A DNA stretch of 42,618 nucleotides, taken from NCBI GenBank assembly GCA_020073245.1, contig JAIQFQ010000033.1, forward strand, positions 1-42,618, read 5' to 3'. The translations under genes were made by a program, and so were the position numbers. This document shows positions 1-7,533 of this stretch, piece after piece. The notes beneath the pieces are model-generated. The model made no database searches. It had not been told where the DNA came from and saw only the letters and a program-made list of their open reading frames with translations. This DNA is from Terriglobia bacterium. GTDB taxonomy: Bacteria > Acidobacteriota > Thermoanaerobaculia > Thermoanaerobaculales > Thermoanaerobaculaceae. Every line of letters starts with the position of its first letter. Positions within the stretch are counted from its first letter, which is position 1.

Positions 1-1407
1 CTCGACGGATACCGTCAGCTTGCGGCCTCCGACGGCATCGAGATCGCCACCTCGCCGTGGGCACACCCGATCATCCCGCTGCTCATCGACACCAAGGTCG
101 TGAACGAATCGTGGGCGCCCCACCCCGCCCCGGCCGTGCCCCCGTTTGCGGCCCCGGACGACGCGACCGAGCATATCCGGGCGGGCCTCGAGACCGCACG
201 GGAGTTCGGGTTCGCGCCCGTCGGCTGCTGGCCCCCCGAGGGCTCCGTGTCGTCGGCAGCCGTCGCGCTGTACGGCGCAAACGGCGTGCGCTGGCTCGCC
301 ACCGACGAGGGAATCCTGGCTGCGTCTCTCGGGCGAAACCTCTCCGGTGAGACCGGCGTCGGCGCCGAGTTATTCTCCCCCTGGCGGCTACCTGCGGGCG
401 GCCCGGCGCTGTTCTTCCGCCACCGGGGGCTCTCAGATTTCATCAGCTTCCAGGCTTCTCGGTTCCCCGATGAGGCGGGGGCGGCCAGGGAGTTCGTCGG
501 CCGCCTTCACCATCTCGCCTCGTGCCTTCCGGGCGACGCCGGGATCGTCATTGCGCTCGATGGCGAGAACCCGTGGACCAGTTACCCCGAGGGCGGTGCA
601 GAGTTTCTCACGACGCTGGCTCACGAAATCGAGCAGTCCTCCCACCTCCGCCCGGCGACTCTCAGCCAGCGGCTCAACGAGGAGACCCCAAAGACACTCG
701 GCCGGCTCCATCCCGGCTCGTGGATCGGCGGTACGTTCGGGACCTGGATCGGCCACCCGGAGAAGAACCGGGCCTGGGACACTCTCGCCCGGGTGCGGGC
801 CCTCGGCGGCTCGCGCGGAGGGCGCGCGTGGCTCGCCGCCGAAGGGAGCGACTGGTGGTGGTGGTTCGGCGACGACAACCCCACGCTTCTGGCGCCGCTA
901 TACGACGAGTTGTTCCGCGCCCACCTCCGCGACGCATGCACGGCCGCGGGAATACCCCCACCGGCGGAGCTCGCCGCCCCCGTGCGCGCCGCGGCCGCGA
1001 GGCTCCGAGTGCCGATGTCGCGCACCTGGCCTCCGCCGGTCCTCGACGGCAGGACGAACAGCTACTTCGAGTGGACCGTGGCCACCTGGGTCGAGGCACC
1101 CGGCACGTACCGCCGTGTCGCGCGCGTCGCGCTGCGGGCCGAGCCGGGAAGGCTCTGGCTGCGGGTCGACCCGCGGCCCGGCGCGGGCGCGCCGGCCCAA
1201 CTCGTCGTGACCATGGAGACGACCGGCCACCGCAGCGGGTGGACGCTGCCTGCGGACCTGCCCGACGCCTGCGCCGTGGACCGGTTCTTCGAGGCCGTGC
1301 TGCCCCTCCCCGAGGAGGAGGTCCTGCTCGGGATCGAGTCCGGCGGGGAGAAGCTGCCGTCCGAGGGATTGTGGCGGCTCGAACTGCAGGAGGTCGACGA
1401 ACTATGA
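1..1407 (+). CDS. GH57-family alpha-glucan hydrolase/transferase, 5'-truncated by window edge
   Basis: The reading frame is open from the first base to the TGA at 1405, so the start lies outside; 468 residues are visible. It looks like the C-terminal part of a GH57 enzyme (amylopullulanase/alpha-amylase/glucanotransferase group). Seen: SPWAHPIIPLL near residue 18, resembling the conserved HPILPLL motif; ALDGENPW with Asp187, the usual position of the GH57 catalytic acid region; a WIGHPEKNRAWD stretch; and the Trp-rich EGSDWWWWFG at 281, typical of larger GH57 members. The last ~120 residues look like a beta-rich accessory region. It sits upstream of a GalT homologue and glycogen synthase in the same direction, suggesting storage-glucan metabolism. 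Substrate and linkage specificity cannot be read from this portion, and the nucleophile Glu is expected in the missing N-terminal half. Confidence 0.85.
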   Translation, partial: LDGYRQLAASDGIEIATSPWAHPIIPLLIDTKVVNESWAPHPAPAVPPFAAPDDATEHIRAGLETAREFGFAPVGCWPPEGSVSSAAVALYGANGVRWLATDEGILAASLGRNLSGETGVGAELFSPWRLPAGGPALFFRHRGLSDFISFQASRFPDEAGAAREFVGRLHHLASCLPGDAGIVIALDGENPWTSYPEGGAEFLTTLAHEIEQSSHLRPATLSQRLNEETPKTLGRLHPGSWIGGTFGTWIGHPEKNRAWDTLARVRALGGSRGGRAWLAAEGSDWWWWFGDDNPTLLAPLYDELFRAHLRDACTAAGIPPPAELAAPVRAAAARLRVPMSRTWPPPVLDGRTNSYFEWTVATWVEAPGTYRRVARVALRAEPGRLWLRVDPRPGAGAPAQLVVTMETTGHRSGWTLPADLPDACAVDRFFEAVLPLPEEEVLLGIESGGEKLPSEGLWRLELQEVDEL

Positions 1408-1487
1408 CGCCAGGCTCGTCGGCTCGGAGAGTTGACCGTCATGGCCCCGAAACGGTTCGCACCGTGGGCCTGAGATTGGAGTAGCCA

Positions 1488-2534
1488 ATGTCTGAGCTGC
1501 GATTCGACCCTATCAGGAGGCGCTGGTCGATCATTGCCACCGAGCGTCGCTTCCGGCCGCACGAATTCAGCCGCCCCGGACCCGACGCCCCGGGCGACGT
1601 CGGGGCATGCCCATTTGAGTTCGGCAAGGAAACCTCCACTCCCCTCGAGATCTTCGCGTTCGCAAAGCAGCCGCGGAAACCGAACACTCCCAACTGGCAG
1701 GTGCGAGTCGTGCCCAACAAGTTCCCGGCCCTCGGAATCGAAGGCGAGCTGTCGCGCGAGGCGGTCGGGATGTTCGATCGGGTCAACGGCATCGGCGCCC
1801 ACGAGGTGATCGTGGAGACCCCGGACCATCACCGTCCGATGGCCGACATGTCCGTCGAGGAGATCACTCTCGTCTTCAAGGCCTGGCGAGAGCGCCTGAC
1901 CGACCTGAGACGGGACATACGCATCCGCTACGTGCTGATCTTCAAGAACCACGGTCGCGAGGCCGGGGCCTCGCTGTTCCACCCGCACTCGCAGCTCATC
2001 GCTACCCCCATCATTCCGACAACGCTCGTGGAAGAGCTCAACGTGGCACGGGAGCACTGGTCACGCAAGGAGCGCTGCATCTTCTGCGACCTCATCCATC
2101 AGGAGCGGTCGTTCGCCGATCGCGTGGCCTTGGAGACCGACCGCTTCATAATGCTCGAGCCCTTCGCCGCTGCGTTCCCTTTCGAGACCTGGCTGCTGCC
2201 CAAGGCCCACAGCCACGACTTCGCCCTCTGCACGGACCAACTCCTCGAGGACCTCGCTCGCCTCGTGCGGGATTTCTTGCGCCGCATCCGCACCCTCCTC
2301 GACGACCCGCCCTACAATTTCATCCTTCACACGGCGCCGAGCCCGCACCCGAGGCCGGGCCAGCCGAGGTACTGGACGACGATCGAGTACGACTACCACT
2401 GGCACCTGGAGTTCGTCCCGCGCATCACCCGGATCGCCGGATTCGAGTGGGGCTCGGGGTACACGATCAACCCGACGCCACCCGAGGAAGCCGCTCGCTA
2501 CCTCCGCGAAGTCACCGCCGATGAAGGCAGTTGA
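1488..2534 (+). CDS. GalT-family nucleotidyltransferase (hexose-1-phosphate uridylyltransferase or ADP-glucose phosphorylase type)
   Basis: 348 residues, the usual GalT length. The histidine-triad motif HPHSQ is at 165-169; the middle His is the nucleophile that carries the uridylyl/adenylyl group in this family. VVPNKFPAL, NHGREAGASLFHPHSQ and the late HWHLEFVPRI stretch are family hallmarks. The N-terminal zinc site normally reads CPFCPGNE; here it is CPFEFGKE, with Cys41 kept and the second Cys replaced by Glu44. An extra CIFC pair follows in the second half. The start is ATG with GGAG upstream. It lies between GH57 and glgA, so a role in nucleotide-sugar supply or recycling for glycogen (for example ADP-glucose, as in the plant GalT homologue) is as plausible as the Leloir pathway; no galK or galE is visible. 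The stop codon lies inside a heptamer palindrome. Confidence 0.85.
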   Translation: MSELRFDPIRRRWSIIATERRFRPHEFSRPGPDAPGDVGACPFEFGKETSTPLEIFAFAKQPRKPNTPNWQVRVVPNKFPALGIEGELSREAVGMFDRVNGIGAHEVIVETPDHHRPMADMSVEEITLVFKAWRERLTDLRRDIRIRYVLIFKNHGREAGASLFHPHSQLIATPIIPTTLVEELNVAREHWSRKERCIFCDLIHQERSFADRVALETDRFIMLEPFAAAFPFETWLLPKAHSHDFALCTDQLLEDLARLVRDFLRRIRTLLDDPPYNFILHTAPSPHPRPGQPRYWTTIEYDYHWHLEFVPRITRIAGFEWGSGYTINPTPPEEAARYLREVTADEGS

Positions 2535-2616
2535 CAGTTGACAGTCGACAGTCGACAGTAGAGACGAAGCGGTGCCTGGTCTCTGACTGTCAACTGTGCA
2601 CTGTGAACTGTCAACT
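2529..2616. repeat. Heptamer-built imperfect palindrome, element 1
   Basis: The left arm (2529-2565) is AGTTGAC, AGTTGAC, AGTCGAC, AGTCGAC, then AGTAGAGAC. After a 13-nt spacer, the right arm (2579-2616) is its reverse complement with about four mismatches and one inserted base. The whole could form a stem of ~37 bp. The first unit overlaps the TGA stop of the GalT homologue, and the right arm ends 13 nt before the glgA start codon. The same 7-bp architecture recurs at 30463-30537 and 42486-42580. It could act as an mRNA stabilising or attenuating hairpin between two cotranscribed genes, or be a mobile repeat; the sequence alone does not decide. Confidence 0.9.
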
Positions 2617-2628
2617 TGGGGGTTGCGC

Positions 2629-4050
2629 ATGCGCATCGCTCACTTGGCGTCCGAGGTGGTGCCGTTCTCGAAGACGGGTGGCCTGGCGGACGTGGTGGGG
2701 GCGCTTCCTCCCGCGCTGGCGGCCCTCGGCCACGAGGTCACGGTGGTCGTTCCCGGCCACCGGACCACGCTGAAGGATGCGCCCCCCGGCGAGCCGCGCG
2801 GCGAGGTCGCCGCTCTCGGCCTGACGGCGAGGTTGAACGTCGTACTCCATCGAAACGTGCGCGTTGTCCTGCTCGACTGCCCGGCCCTGTACGTCAGACC
2901 GGCGCTCTACTCGCTGCCCGACGGCGACTTCCCTGACAACGCGGTCCGGTTTGCGTTCTTCGCCCGGGCGGCTCTCGCGGCACTCGCGAAGCTGGGCGGC
3001 GTGGATGTGGTTCACGCCCACGACTGGCAGGCCGCAATTGCGCCGCTCCTTTTGCGATACGACGGCGAGACGCGGTTCACCATGCCAGCCGCAAAGACGG
3101 TGTTGACGATCCACAACCTCGCGTACCAGGGGGTCTTTCCACCGTGGGCCCTCGAAGCCTGCGGCATCCCGCGCGAGCTCTTCACCATGGACCTGCTGGA
3201 GTTCTACGGCAGCGCCAACTTCCTCAAGGGCGGCCTGGTGAGCGCCGACGCCATCACCACGGTTTCACCCACCTACGCCCGGGAGATCCTGACGCCGGAG
3301 TTCGGGTGCGGGCTCGAGGGCGTGCTCGCGAACAGGCGCGACACGCTGTTCGGGATCCTCAACGGCCTCGATACCGACGAGTGGGACCCCCGCCGCGACC
3401 CACACCTGGAACTGCCTTTCGGCGGTGAGGACGACGTCGAGGAAGGGAAGGCGGCGGCGCGCCAGCTGCTGGGGCGGGAAGCCCGGCTCGCCGCCGGCGA
3501 GCGTCCTCTGATCGGCATGGTCTCCCGTCTCGCCGAGCAGAAGGGAGCCGACCTCCTCGCCGCGGCGCTCGACGAGATCGTCGGGCTCGGGTTCGATGTC
3601 GTAGTGCTCGGCGCCGGCGAGCGCCGATACGAGGAGGCGATCCGCGCCGCAGAGGCCGCCCACCCCGGGAGGGTCGCCGCCTTCATCAAGTTCGATGAGC
3701 GGCTCGCGCACCGGATCTACGCCGCGAGTGATCTGTTCCTCATGCCGAGCCGGTACGAGCCGTGTGGCCTCGGCCAGATGATCGCCATGCGCTACGGCAC
3801 ACTGCCCGTCGTCACCCGCACCGGGGGGCTCGCCGACACCGTCATCGACGCACACGAGGAGGGCGGGACCGGCTTTGTCCTCTCGGAGCTGGCCCCGGCC
3901 GCGCTCACCGGGACCTTGAGGCGCGCGCGTGCCGTGCTCGCCGACCCCGTCCGGCTCGCGACGATGCGCGCCGAAGGAATGTCGCGAGACTTCTCGTGGA
4001 AGGCCTCGGCGCGCGAATACCTCAAGCTCTACGAGAGGCTGACGGCCTGA
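2629..4050 (+). CDS. glgA: Glycogen synthase (ADP-glucose type, GT5)
   Basis: 473 residues, matching the bacterial GlgA length. It transfers glucose from ADP-glucose to the non-reducing end of a growing alpha-1,4-glucan. The N-terminal KTGGL motif (Lys15), which binds the ADP-glucose phosphate, occurs in FSKTGGLADVVGALP. HAHDWQAA and TIHNLAYQG are typical GT5 stretches, and the C-terminal domain holds MVSRLAEQKGADL and the retaining-GT motif PSRYEPCGLGQMIAMRYG. I chose the ATG at 2629, preceded by a GGGGG tract; an in-frame ATG 33 bp upstream lies inside the heptamer palindrome and gives an implausible N-terminus. With the GH57 enzyme and GalT homologue upstream it forms a glycogen cluster. 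Confidence 0.95.
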   Translation: MRIAHLASEVVPFSKTGGLADVVGALPPALAALGHEVTVVVPGHRTTLKDAPPGEPRGEVAALGLTARLNVVLHRNVRVVLLDCPALYVRPALYSLPDGDFPDNAVRFAFFARAALAALAKLGGVDVVHAHDWQAAIAPLLLRYDGETRFTMPAAKTVLTIHNLAYQGVFPPWALEACGIPRELFTMDLLEFYGSANFLKGGLVSADAITTVSPTYAREILTPEFGCGLEGVLANRRDTLFGILNGLDTDEWDPRRDPHLELPFGGEDDVEEGKAAARQLLGREARLAAGERPLIGMVSRLAEQKGADLLAAALDEIVGLGFDVVVLGAGERRYEEAIRAAEAAHPGRVAAFIKFDERLAHRIYAASDLFLMPSRYEPCGLGQMIAMRYGTLPVVTRTGGLADTVIDAHEEGGTGFVLSELAPAALTGTLRRARAVLADPVRLATMRAEGMSRDFSWKASAREYLKLYERLTA

Positions 4051-4055
4051 GGCAA

Positions 4056-4070
4056 CGCCCTTCAGGGGCG
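4056..4070 (+). terminator. Possible small hairpin after glgA
   Basis: A CGCCC / GGGCG stem with a five-base loop starts 6 bp after the glgA stop, in the gap between convergent glgA and the DoxX gene. No T-run follows, so intrinsic termination is only a possibility. Confidence 0.3.
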
Positions 4071-4099
4071 ACGTGGCAGGGTTGAATCCGCCCGGCGGC

Positions 4100-4558
4100 T
4101 CACCGTTCTTGAGCCCGTCGCCGACGGAGCACCTGGTCCAGACTGAACGGTCCCGCGCCGCTCGCCGAGATGAACAGGAAGATGAAGCAGAGAAGCACCG
4201 CGGGCTCGCCGTGGTTCTGGATCGGCCAGAACCCGTGCGGGAAGTGCCCGATGAAGTAGGCGAACGCCATCTCCCCGGACGCGATGAACGCCACCGGCCG
4301 CGTGAAGAGCCCGAGCAGGATCGCCGCGCCGCCCACGAGCTCGATCACGCCGGCGGCCACGAGCAGCGGGGGAAGCCCCCCGCCGCCCGGCTGGGCCGGG
4401 ATGCCGCCGAACCAGCCCAGCAGCTTCATCGCGCCGGGACAGATGAACAGCACGGCCGCGGCGATCCTCAACAGCGAATGGGTTGCGCCCGCGAAACCGC
4501 TCCCGATGGGTGCCCTCCGGAAACCGCGGAAACCCCCTGCGTCCAGAGCGTTGCTCAT
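4100..4558 (-). CDS. DoxX-family membrane protein
   Basis: 152 residues with about four hydrophobic segments: LLRIAAAVLFICPGAMKLLGW, LLVAAGVIELVGGAAILLGL, PVAFIASGEMAFAYFIGHFP and the last LLCFIFLFISASG. The spacing, the small-residue-rich first helix and the FxRPVAFIASGEMAFAYF stretch are typical of DoxX/DoxD-like proteins, an inner-membrane family often found with redox or stress functions; the biochemical role is unknown. The ATG at 4558 is preceded by GGGAGG. It starts 26 bp after the stop of the AHSA1 triple-domain gene and is probably the last gene of the arsR operon. Confidence 0.8.
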   Translation of the reverse strand: MSNALDAGGFRGFRRAPIGSGFAGATHSLLRIAAAVLFICPGAMKLLGWFGGIPAQPGGGGLPPLLVAAGVIELVGGAAILLGLFTRPVAFIASGEMAFAYFIGHFPHGFWPIQNHGEPAVLLCFIFLFISASGAGPFSLDQVLRRRRAQER

Positions 4559-4584
4559 GAGAAGCCTCCCTGTCCCGTTCAACC

Positions 4585-6078
4585 TTAGGCTTTTGCCAGG
4601 TAGGCGGCAAGCTGGTCGAGTGTCCCGCCAAAGCCCTGCTGCATCGACGTGAACCCGGCCTCGAAGACCTTGCGCTCTTCTTCCGTCGCGTTCATGGGGC
4701 GCCCCTGCAACCTGAGCGTCGTCTTTCCCTCGTGCTCGGTGAATGTCAAGGTAGTGAGGATCTCGCGCGGCCAACTCGGGCTCAACGGGTGCCGGGTCAG
4801 GCCACCCTTCTCATCGGAGAACGAATTGACGAAGACGATCCGCTCCGGCGCTGCGATCTCGCGATAGACGAACTTGCCCCACATCTCGCTGCCGTTCGGC
4901 GCCCTCATGCCGTAGTGCAGCGTTCCGCCCGGACGAAGATCGAGCTTGAGGGAAAGCATCGAGAACCCCTTCGGCCCCCACCACTCGCGCATGCGCTCGG
5001 GCTGGGTCCAGGCCTTGAACACGAGCTCGCGCGGCGCATCGAGGACGCGCGTGATGACGAAATCGCGGCCCGACCCGACCGCCGGCGTGCTCCCAGCGAC
5101 CGTCCGGAGGTGCTCGTCCAGGCGTTCGAGTGTCTGCCTGCCGCCCTCGATTGCGCCGTACTCCTTGACGATGCGATCGCGCTCCTTGGCCGTCCGGAAG
5201 ATCTGTCGAAGGGTCACGCTGGTCGCGCCACGGTCGAGCGCGTCGAAGGTCCACGTGGCCTCAAAGCTGACGCCGCGCGCCCCCGTTCGTCCGCCGCCAT
5301 GTGAGTAGGCAATACGTTCCGCCTTCACGACCTCGGTGAACATGCTCTTGTTGGGGTAGTCCGTGCCGTCGGGGCCGTGCATGACGTGCTTCCACACGCC
5401 GCCGGGTCTGACATCCATGGTCTCGATGGTGGTCGTGAAGCCCCTCGGGCCCCACCATTGCACCACGTGCTCGGGTGTGGTCCATGCCTCCCACACCAGC
5501 TCGCGCGGCGCGTCGAAGTCCCTCGAGATCACGATCTCCCTGTCGGCCGTGCTCGCCACGCGATCGGTCCCGGCGATCATCACTCCTCCCGACGTGCCCC
5601 GGGTCGAGACCAGGTGCTCGCCCAGCCGCTCGAGGCTCTGGCTCCATCCCGCCTCCATCCCCGCGAGATACGGGGCTCCCGCAGGGGTCGTCATGAGGAC
5701 GCGGGACTGCACCCTGACGGTGGTCCTGCCGCCGCGCTCGGCGAACGTCACGGTGTGCAATACCTCGAACAGCGGCCTGCCGCTGCCGTCCAGCGCAGCG
5801 CTGGTGAACACGAGTCGCTCGGGCTCGACGACCTCCCTATAGATCCCGGTCATCGGGTGGACGGTGCCGTCCGGACCGCGCATGTCGATGCGGATGGCTC
5901 CCGAGGCTCTCACGTCGAGTTCGCAGACCGGGTTCGTGAATTCGTGTGGACCCCACCACTGCGCAACGTGCTCCGGCTGGGTCCACGCCCGAAACACGAG
6001 CCTTCGTGGCGCGTCGAAGATGCGCGTGAGGACCAGTTCGCGCGTTGCCGGTTCAAAGGAGCTACTCATGGCGTCCAT
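4585..6078 (-). CDS. Triple-domain AHSA1/SRPBCC protein
   Basis: 497 residues made of three consecutive AHSA1-type START/Bet v1-like domains at about 12-156, 180-325 and 338-496. Each opens with the same signature: (F/L)DAPR(R/E)LV(F/W)xAWTxPEHxxxWWGP, followed by a DxRxGGxxxxxMxGPDG-like strand and an ERIxF strand, and each ends in an amphipathic helix (for example ETLERLDEHL). Members usually have a single ~150-residue domain that forms a hydrophobic ligand pocket; some act as Hsp90 activators in eukaryotes, while bacterial functions are mostly unknown. The ATG at 6078 has AAGGAAGG upstream and overlaps the end of arsR by 17 bp, showing translational coupling. The domains differ clearly from one another, so the fusion is not a recent tandem duplication. 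Confidence 0.88.
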   Translation of the reverse strand: MDAMSSSFEPATRELVLTRIFDAPRRLVFRAWTQPEHVAQWWGPHEFTNPVCELDVRASGAIRIDMRGPDGTVHPMTGIYREVVEPERLVFTSAALDGSGRPLFEVLHTVTFAERGGRTTVRVQSRVLMTTPAGAPYLAGMEAGWSQSLERLGEHLVSTRGTSGGVMIAGTDRVASTADREIVISRDFDAPRELVWEAWTTPEHVVQWWGPRGFTTTIETMDVRPGGVWKHVMHGPDGTDYPNKSMFTEVVKAERIAYSHGGGRTGARGVSFEATWTFDALDRGATSVTLRQIFRTAKERDRIVKEYGAIEGGRQTLERLDEHLRTVAGSTPAVGSGRDFVITRVLDAPRELVFKAWTQPERMREWWGPKGFSMLSLKLDLRPGGTLHYGMRAPNGSEMWGKFVYREIAAPERIVFVNSFSDEKGGLTRHPLSPSWPREILTTLTFTEHEGKTTLRLQGRPMNATEEERKVFEAGFTSMQQGFGGTLDQLAAYLAKA

Positions 6079-6412
6079 GCTTGCCTTCCTTTCCCTTCAA
6101 CTTGACGAGATACTCGTCAAGGCGATCGAAGCTCTGCTCCCAGAAACGTCGATAGTGCGCCGTCCATTCTGCGACCTCCTCGAGCGGTTGCGCCTGGAGC
6201 CGGCAGGGCCGCCACTGCGCCTCGCGGCTTCGGGATATCAGCCCCGCGCGCTCGAGTACCTTGAGGTGCTTGGAGATCGCGGGGAGGCTCATCTCGAAAG
6301 GCTGGGCCAACTCGGTCACCGACGTCTCGCCGGAGGCGAGGCGGGCGAGGATCGCCCGCCGGGTGGGATCGGCGAGGGCCGCGAATGTGTTGCTCAGGTT
6401 GTCTTGACGCAT
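6062..6412 (-). CDS. ArsR-family HTH transcriptional regulator
   Basis: 116 residues. It contains LADPTRRAILARLASGE, then the winged-helix core VTELAQPFEMSLPAISKHLKVLERAGLI with recognition helix around SLPAISKHL, then the wing SRSREAQWRPCRL. The metal-binding ELCVCDL motif of true ArsR is absent, so it is of the metal-independent group that is typically paired with AHSA1/SRPBCC proteins, as it is here. It probably represses its own operon (itself, the triple AHSA1 protein, DoxX) through the palindromes at 6428-6446. The effector is unknown. Confidence 0.9.
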   Translation of the reverse strand: MRQDNLSNTFAALADPTRRAILARLASGETSVTELAQPFEMSLPAISKHLKVLERAGLISRSREAQWRPCRLQAQPLEEVAEWTAHYRRFWEQSFDRLDEYLVKLKGKEGKHGRHE

Positions 6413-6427
6413 TGTTAGTAACCCTCC

Positions 6428-6446
6428 GGTTAATTAACCTATAGGT
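6428..6446 (-). promoter_or_regulatory. Overlapping palindromes upstream of arsR: probable operator
   Basis: Two perfect palindromes share two to three bases: GGTTAATTAACC (6428-6439) and ACCTATAGGT (6437-6446). They lie 16-34 bp before the arsR start in an AT-rich island that contrasts with the GC-rich surroundings. On the minus strand the TATAGG here could serve as a -10 element, with the arsR ribosome site GGAGGG just downstream. Autorepressor binding over the -10 would be typical for ArsR proteins. Confidence 0.6.
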
Positions 6447-6620
6447 AAATTACGTCCTCGTAGACGACGTGTCAAGGAGGCTTGGAGAAGGGCTCAGCAC
6501 CGCAGAAACAGACCAAGACTGCCGGCGTGAATGGGCAGCGAGGCCGGGGACCAGGAGTCCACGGGTATTGCCGTTGCTCCTCCGCTCCTCAGTTGCCGCC
6601 GGGAACAGTGCGGCCGGGCT

Positions 6621-6657
6621 AGCTCTCCTCGACTGGCCGCTTCTTCCCGAAGATCCA
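6621..6657 (-). repeat. 37-bp direct repeat, extra copy of tatC 3' end
   Basis: Identical over 37 bp to 6762-6798, which encodes the last residues of TatC. On the minus strand this copy would again encode WIFGKKRPVEES followed by an in-phase TAG. The two copies are 141 bp apart and bracket the dispersed repeat at 6669-6733. It looks like a duplication made on insertion of a small element, or like att-type repeats at a gene end. Confidence 0.9.
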
Positions 6658-6668
6658 CGCACTATCCG

Positions 6669-6733
6669 GGCGGGGGATCCCGCGGCCGCTCCACCCACCT
6701 CCCGGCCGCTCTCGACCCCCCGAACCCCCCACG
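6669..6733 (+). repeat. 65-bp dispersed repeat, copy A
   Basis: It starts with GGCGGGGG and ends with two C-tracts (CCCCCC GA ACCCCCC), so the ends are complementary. Inside, CGGCCGCTC occurs twice as a direct repeat. The reverse complement of 11311-11375 matches it at roughly 86% over the full 65 bp without gaps, and the similarity stops on both sides. No open frame of note. It is downstream of tatC; copy B is downstream of the tryptophanase gene. Confidence 0.85.
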
Positions 6734-6759
6734 CTCGTCCCGCCGGAGGCGTGACTCGC

Positions 6760-7530
6760 TCAGCTCTCCTCGACTGGCCGCTTCTTCCCGAAGATCCAAG
6801 CTACGAGCACGCCCAGGAGGTAGAGGGCGATCATCGGGAGGGCGAAGACGCACTGCGTGGGGATGTCGGGCGTGGGCGTTATGACGGCCGCGATGATGAA
6901 GATGATCAGCACCGCGAAGCGGAAGTACTTGAGCAGGAACTTCGCCGTCACGATCCCGAACCTCGCCAGCAGCATGATCAGCACCGGCATCTCGAAGACC
7001 AGACCGAGGCCCAGGATCACCTTGCTGGCCATCGAGAAGTACTCGTTGATGGTCACTACCTGGCGGAAGTCCTGACCCACCGTCAGCAGGAACCTGACCA
7101 CCATCGGGAACGCGATCTTGTACCCGAAGTAGCCACCCGCGAGGAAGAAGAGCGTCGTGAAGACGATGAAAGGAATGACGAGGCGACGCTCGTTGCGGTA
7201 GAGGGCCGGCGACACGAACAGCCAGAACTGCCAGAGCACCACGGGCGAGGCGAGGAAGATGCCGGCAAGGAGCGCCACCTTCATGTACAGCATGAACGGG
7301 TCCACGAGGCCGGTGAAGGCCAGCTTCTCTCCGGCCGGGAGGAACTGCGTGATCGGGACCGACATCCACCTGAAGATCGGCTGCGCCCAGTACCAGCACA
7401 GCAGGAACCCGACGAAAACCGCGACGATGGACCACATCAGGCGCTTTCGGAGCTCGTCCAGGTGCTCCAAGAGCGTCATGCGCGGTAGGTCGTCTGCGTT
7501 GCCTCCGAAGCGCTGCCTCGCCTCGGCCAT
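6760..7530 (-). CDS. tatC: Twin-arginine translocase subunit TatC
   Basis: 256 residues with six hydrophobic segments, the standard TatC topology. It is the receptor for twin-arginine signal peptides in the inner membrane. Seen: the N-terminal MTLLEHLDELRKRL motif, conserved for signal-peptide recognition; LVDPFMLYMKVALLAGIFLASPVVLWQFW; FVSPALYRNERR; the GYFGYKIAFP stretch; and the EMPVLIMLLARFG helix before ITPTPDIPTQ. The start codon follows the TatA-family stop by 3 bp, so the two are cotranscribed. The last 37 bp are duplicated downstream (6621-6657). Confidence 0.96.
   Translation of the reverse strand: MAEARQRFGGNADDLPRMTLLEHLDELRKRLMWSIVAVFVGFLLCWYWAQPIFRWMSVPITQFLPAGEKLAFTGLVDPFMLYMKVALLAGIFLASPVVLWQFWLFVSPALYRNERRLVIPFIVFTTLFFLAGGYFGYKIAFPMVVRFLLTVGQDFRQVVTINEYFSMASKVILGLGLVFEMPVLIMLLARFGIVTAKFLLKYFRFAVLIIFIIAAVITPTPDIPTQCVFALPMIALYLLGVLVAWIFGKKRPVEES
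6762..6798 (-). repeat. 37-bp direct repeat within the tatC 3' end
   Basis: The functional copy of the pair with 6621-6657. It covers the codons for the C-terminal residues of TatC up to its stop; the stop is TGA here and TAG in the outer copy because the base next to the repeat differs. Confidence 0.9.
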
Positions 7531-7533
7531 GGC

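Larger units (their letters stand above)
6413..6759. other. Intergenic region arsR-tatC, with repeats
   Basis: 347 bp without a convincing gene. It holds the arsR operator at its left end, an unassigned stretch of about 170 bp, then the first copy of a 37-bp duplication of the tatC 3' end (6621-6657) and a 65-bp dispersed repeat (6669-6733). Open frames crossing it have no start with a ribosome site and no family features. Confidence 0.7.

Noticed and set aside
2529..2616. CRISPR-like array from the 7-bp repeats
   Set aside because: Units are contiguous, 7 bp, without spacers, and form a palindrome; no cas genes in the window.
6428..6446. Insertion-sequence terminal repeats
   Set aside because: Short perfect dyads directly before arsR, with no transposase or partner copy; an operator is simpler.
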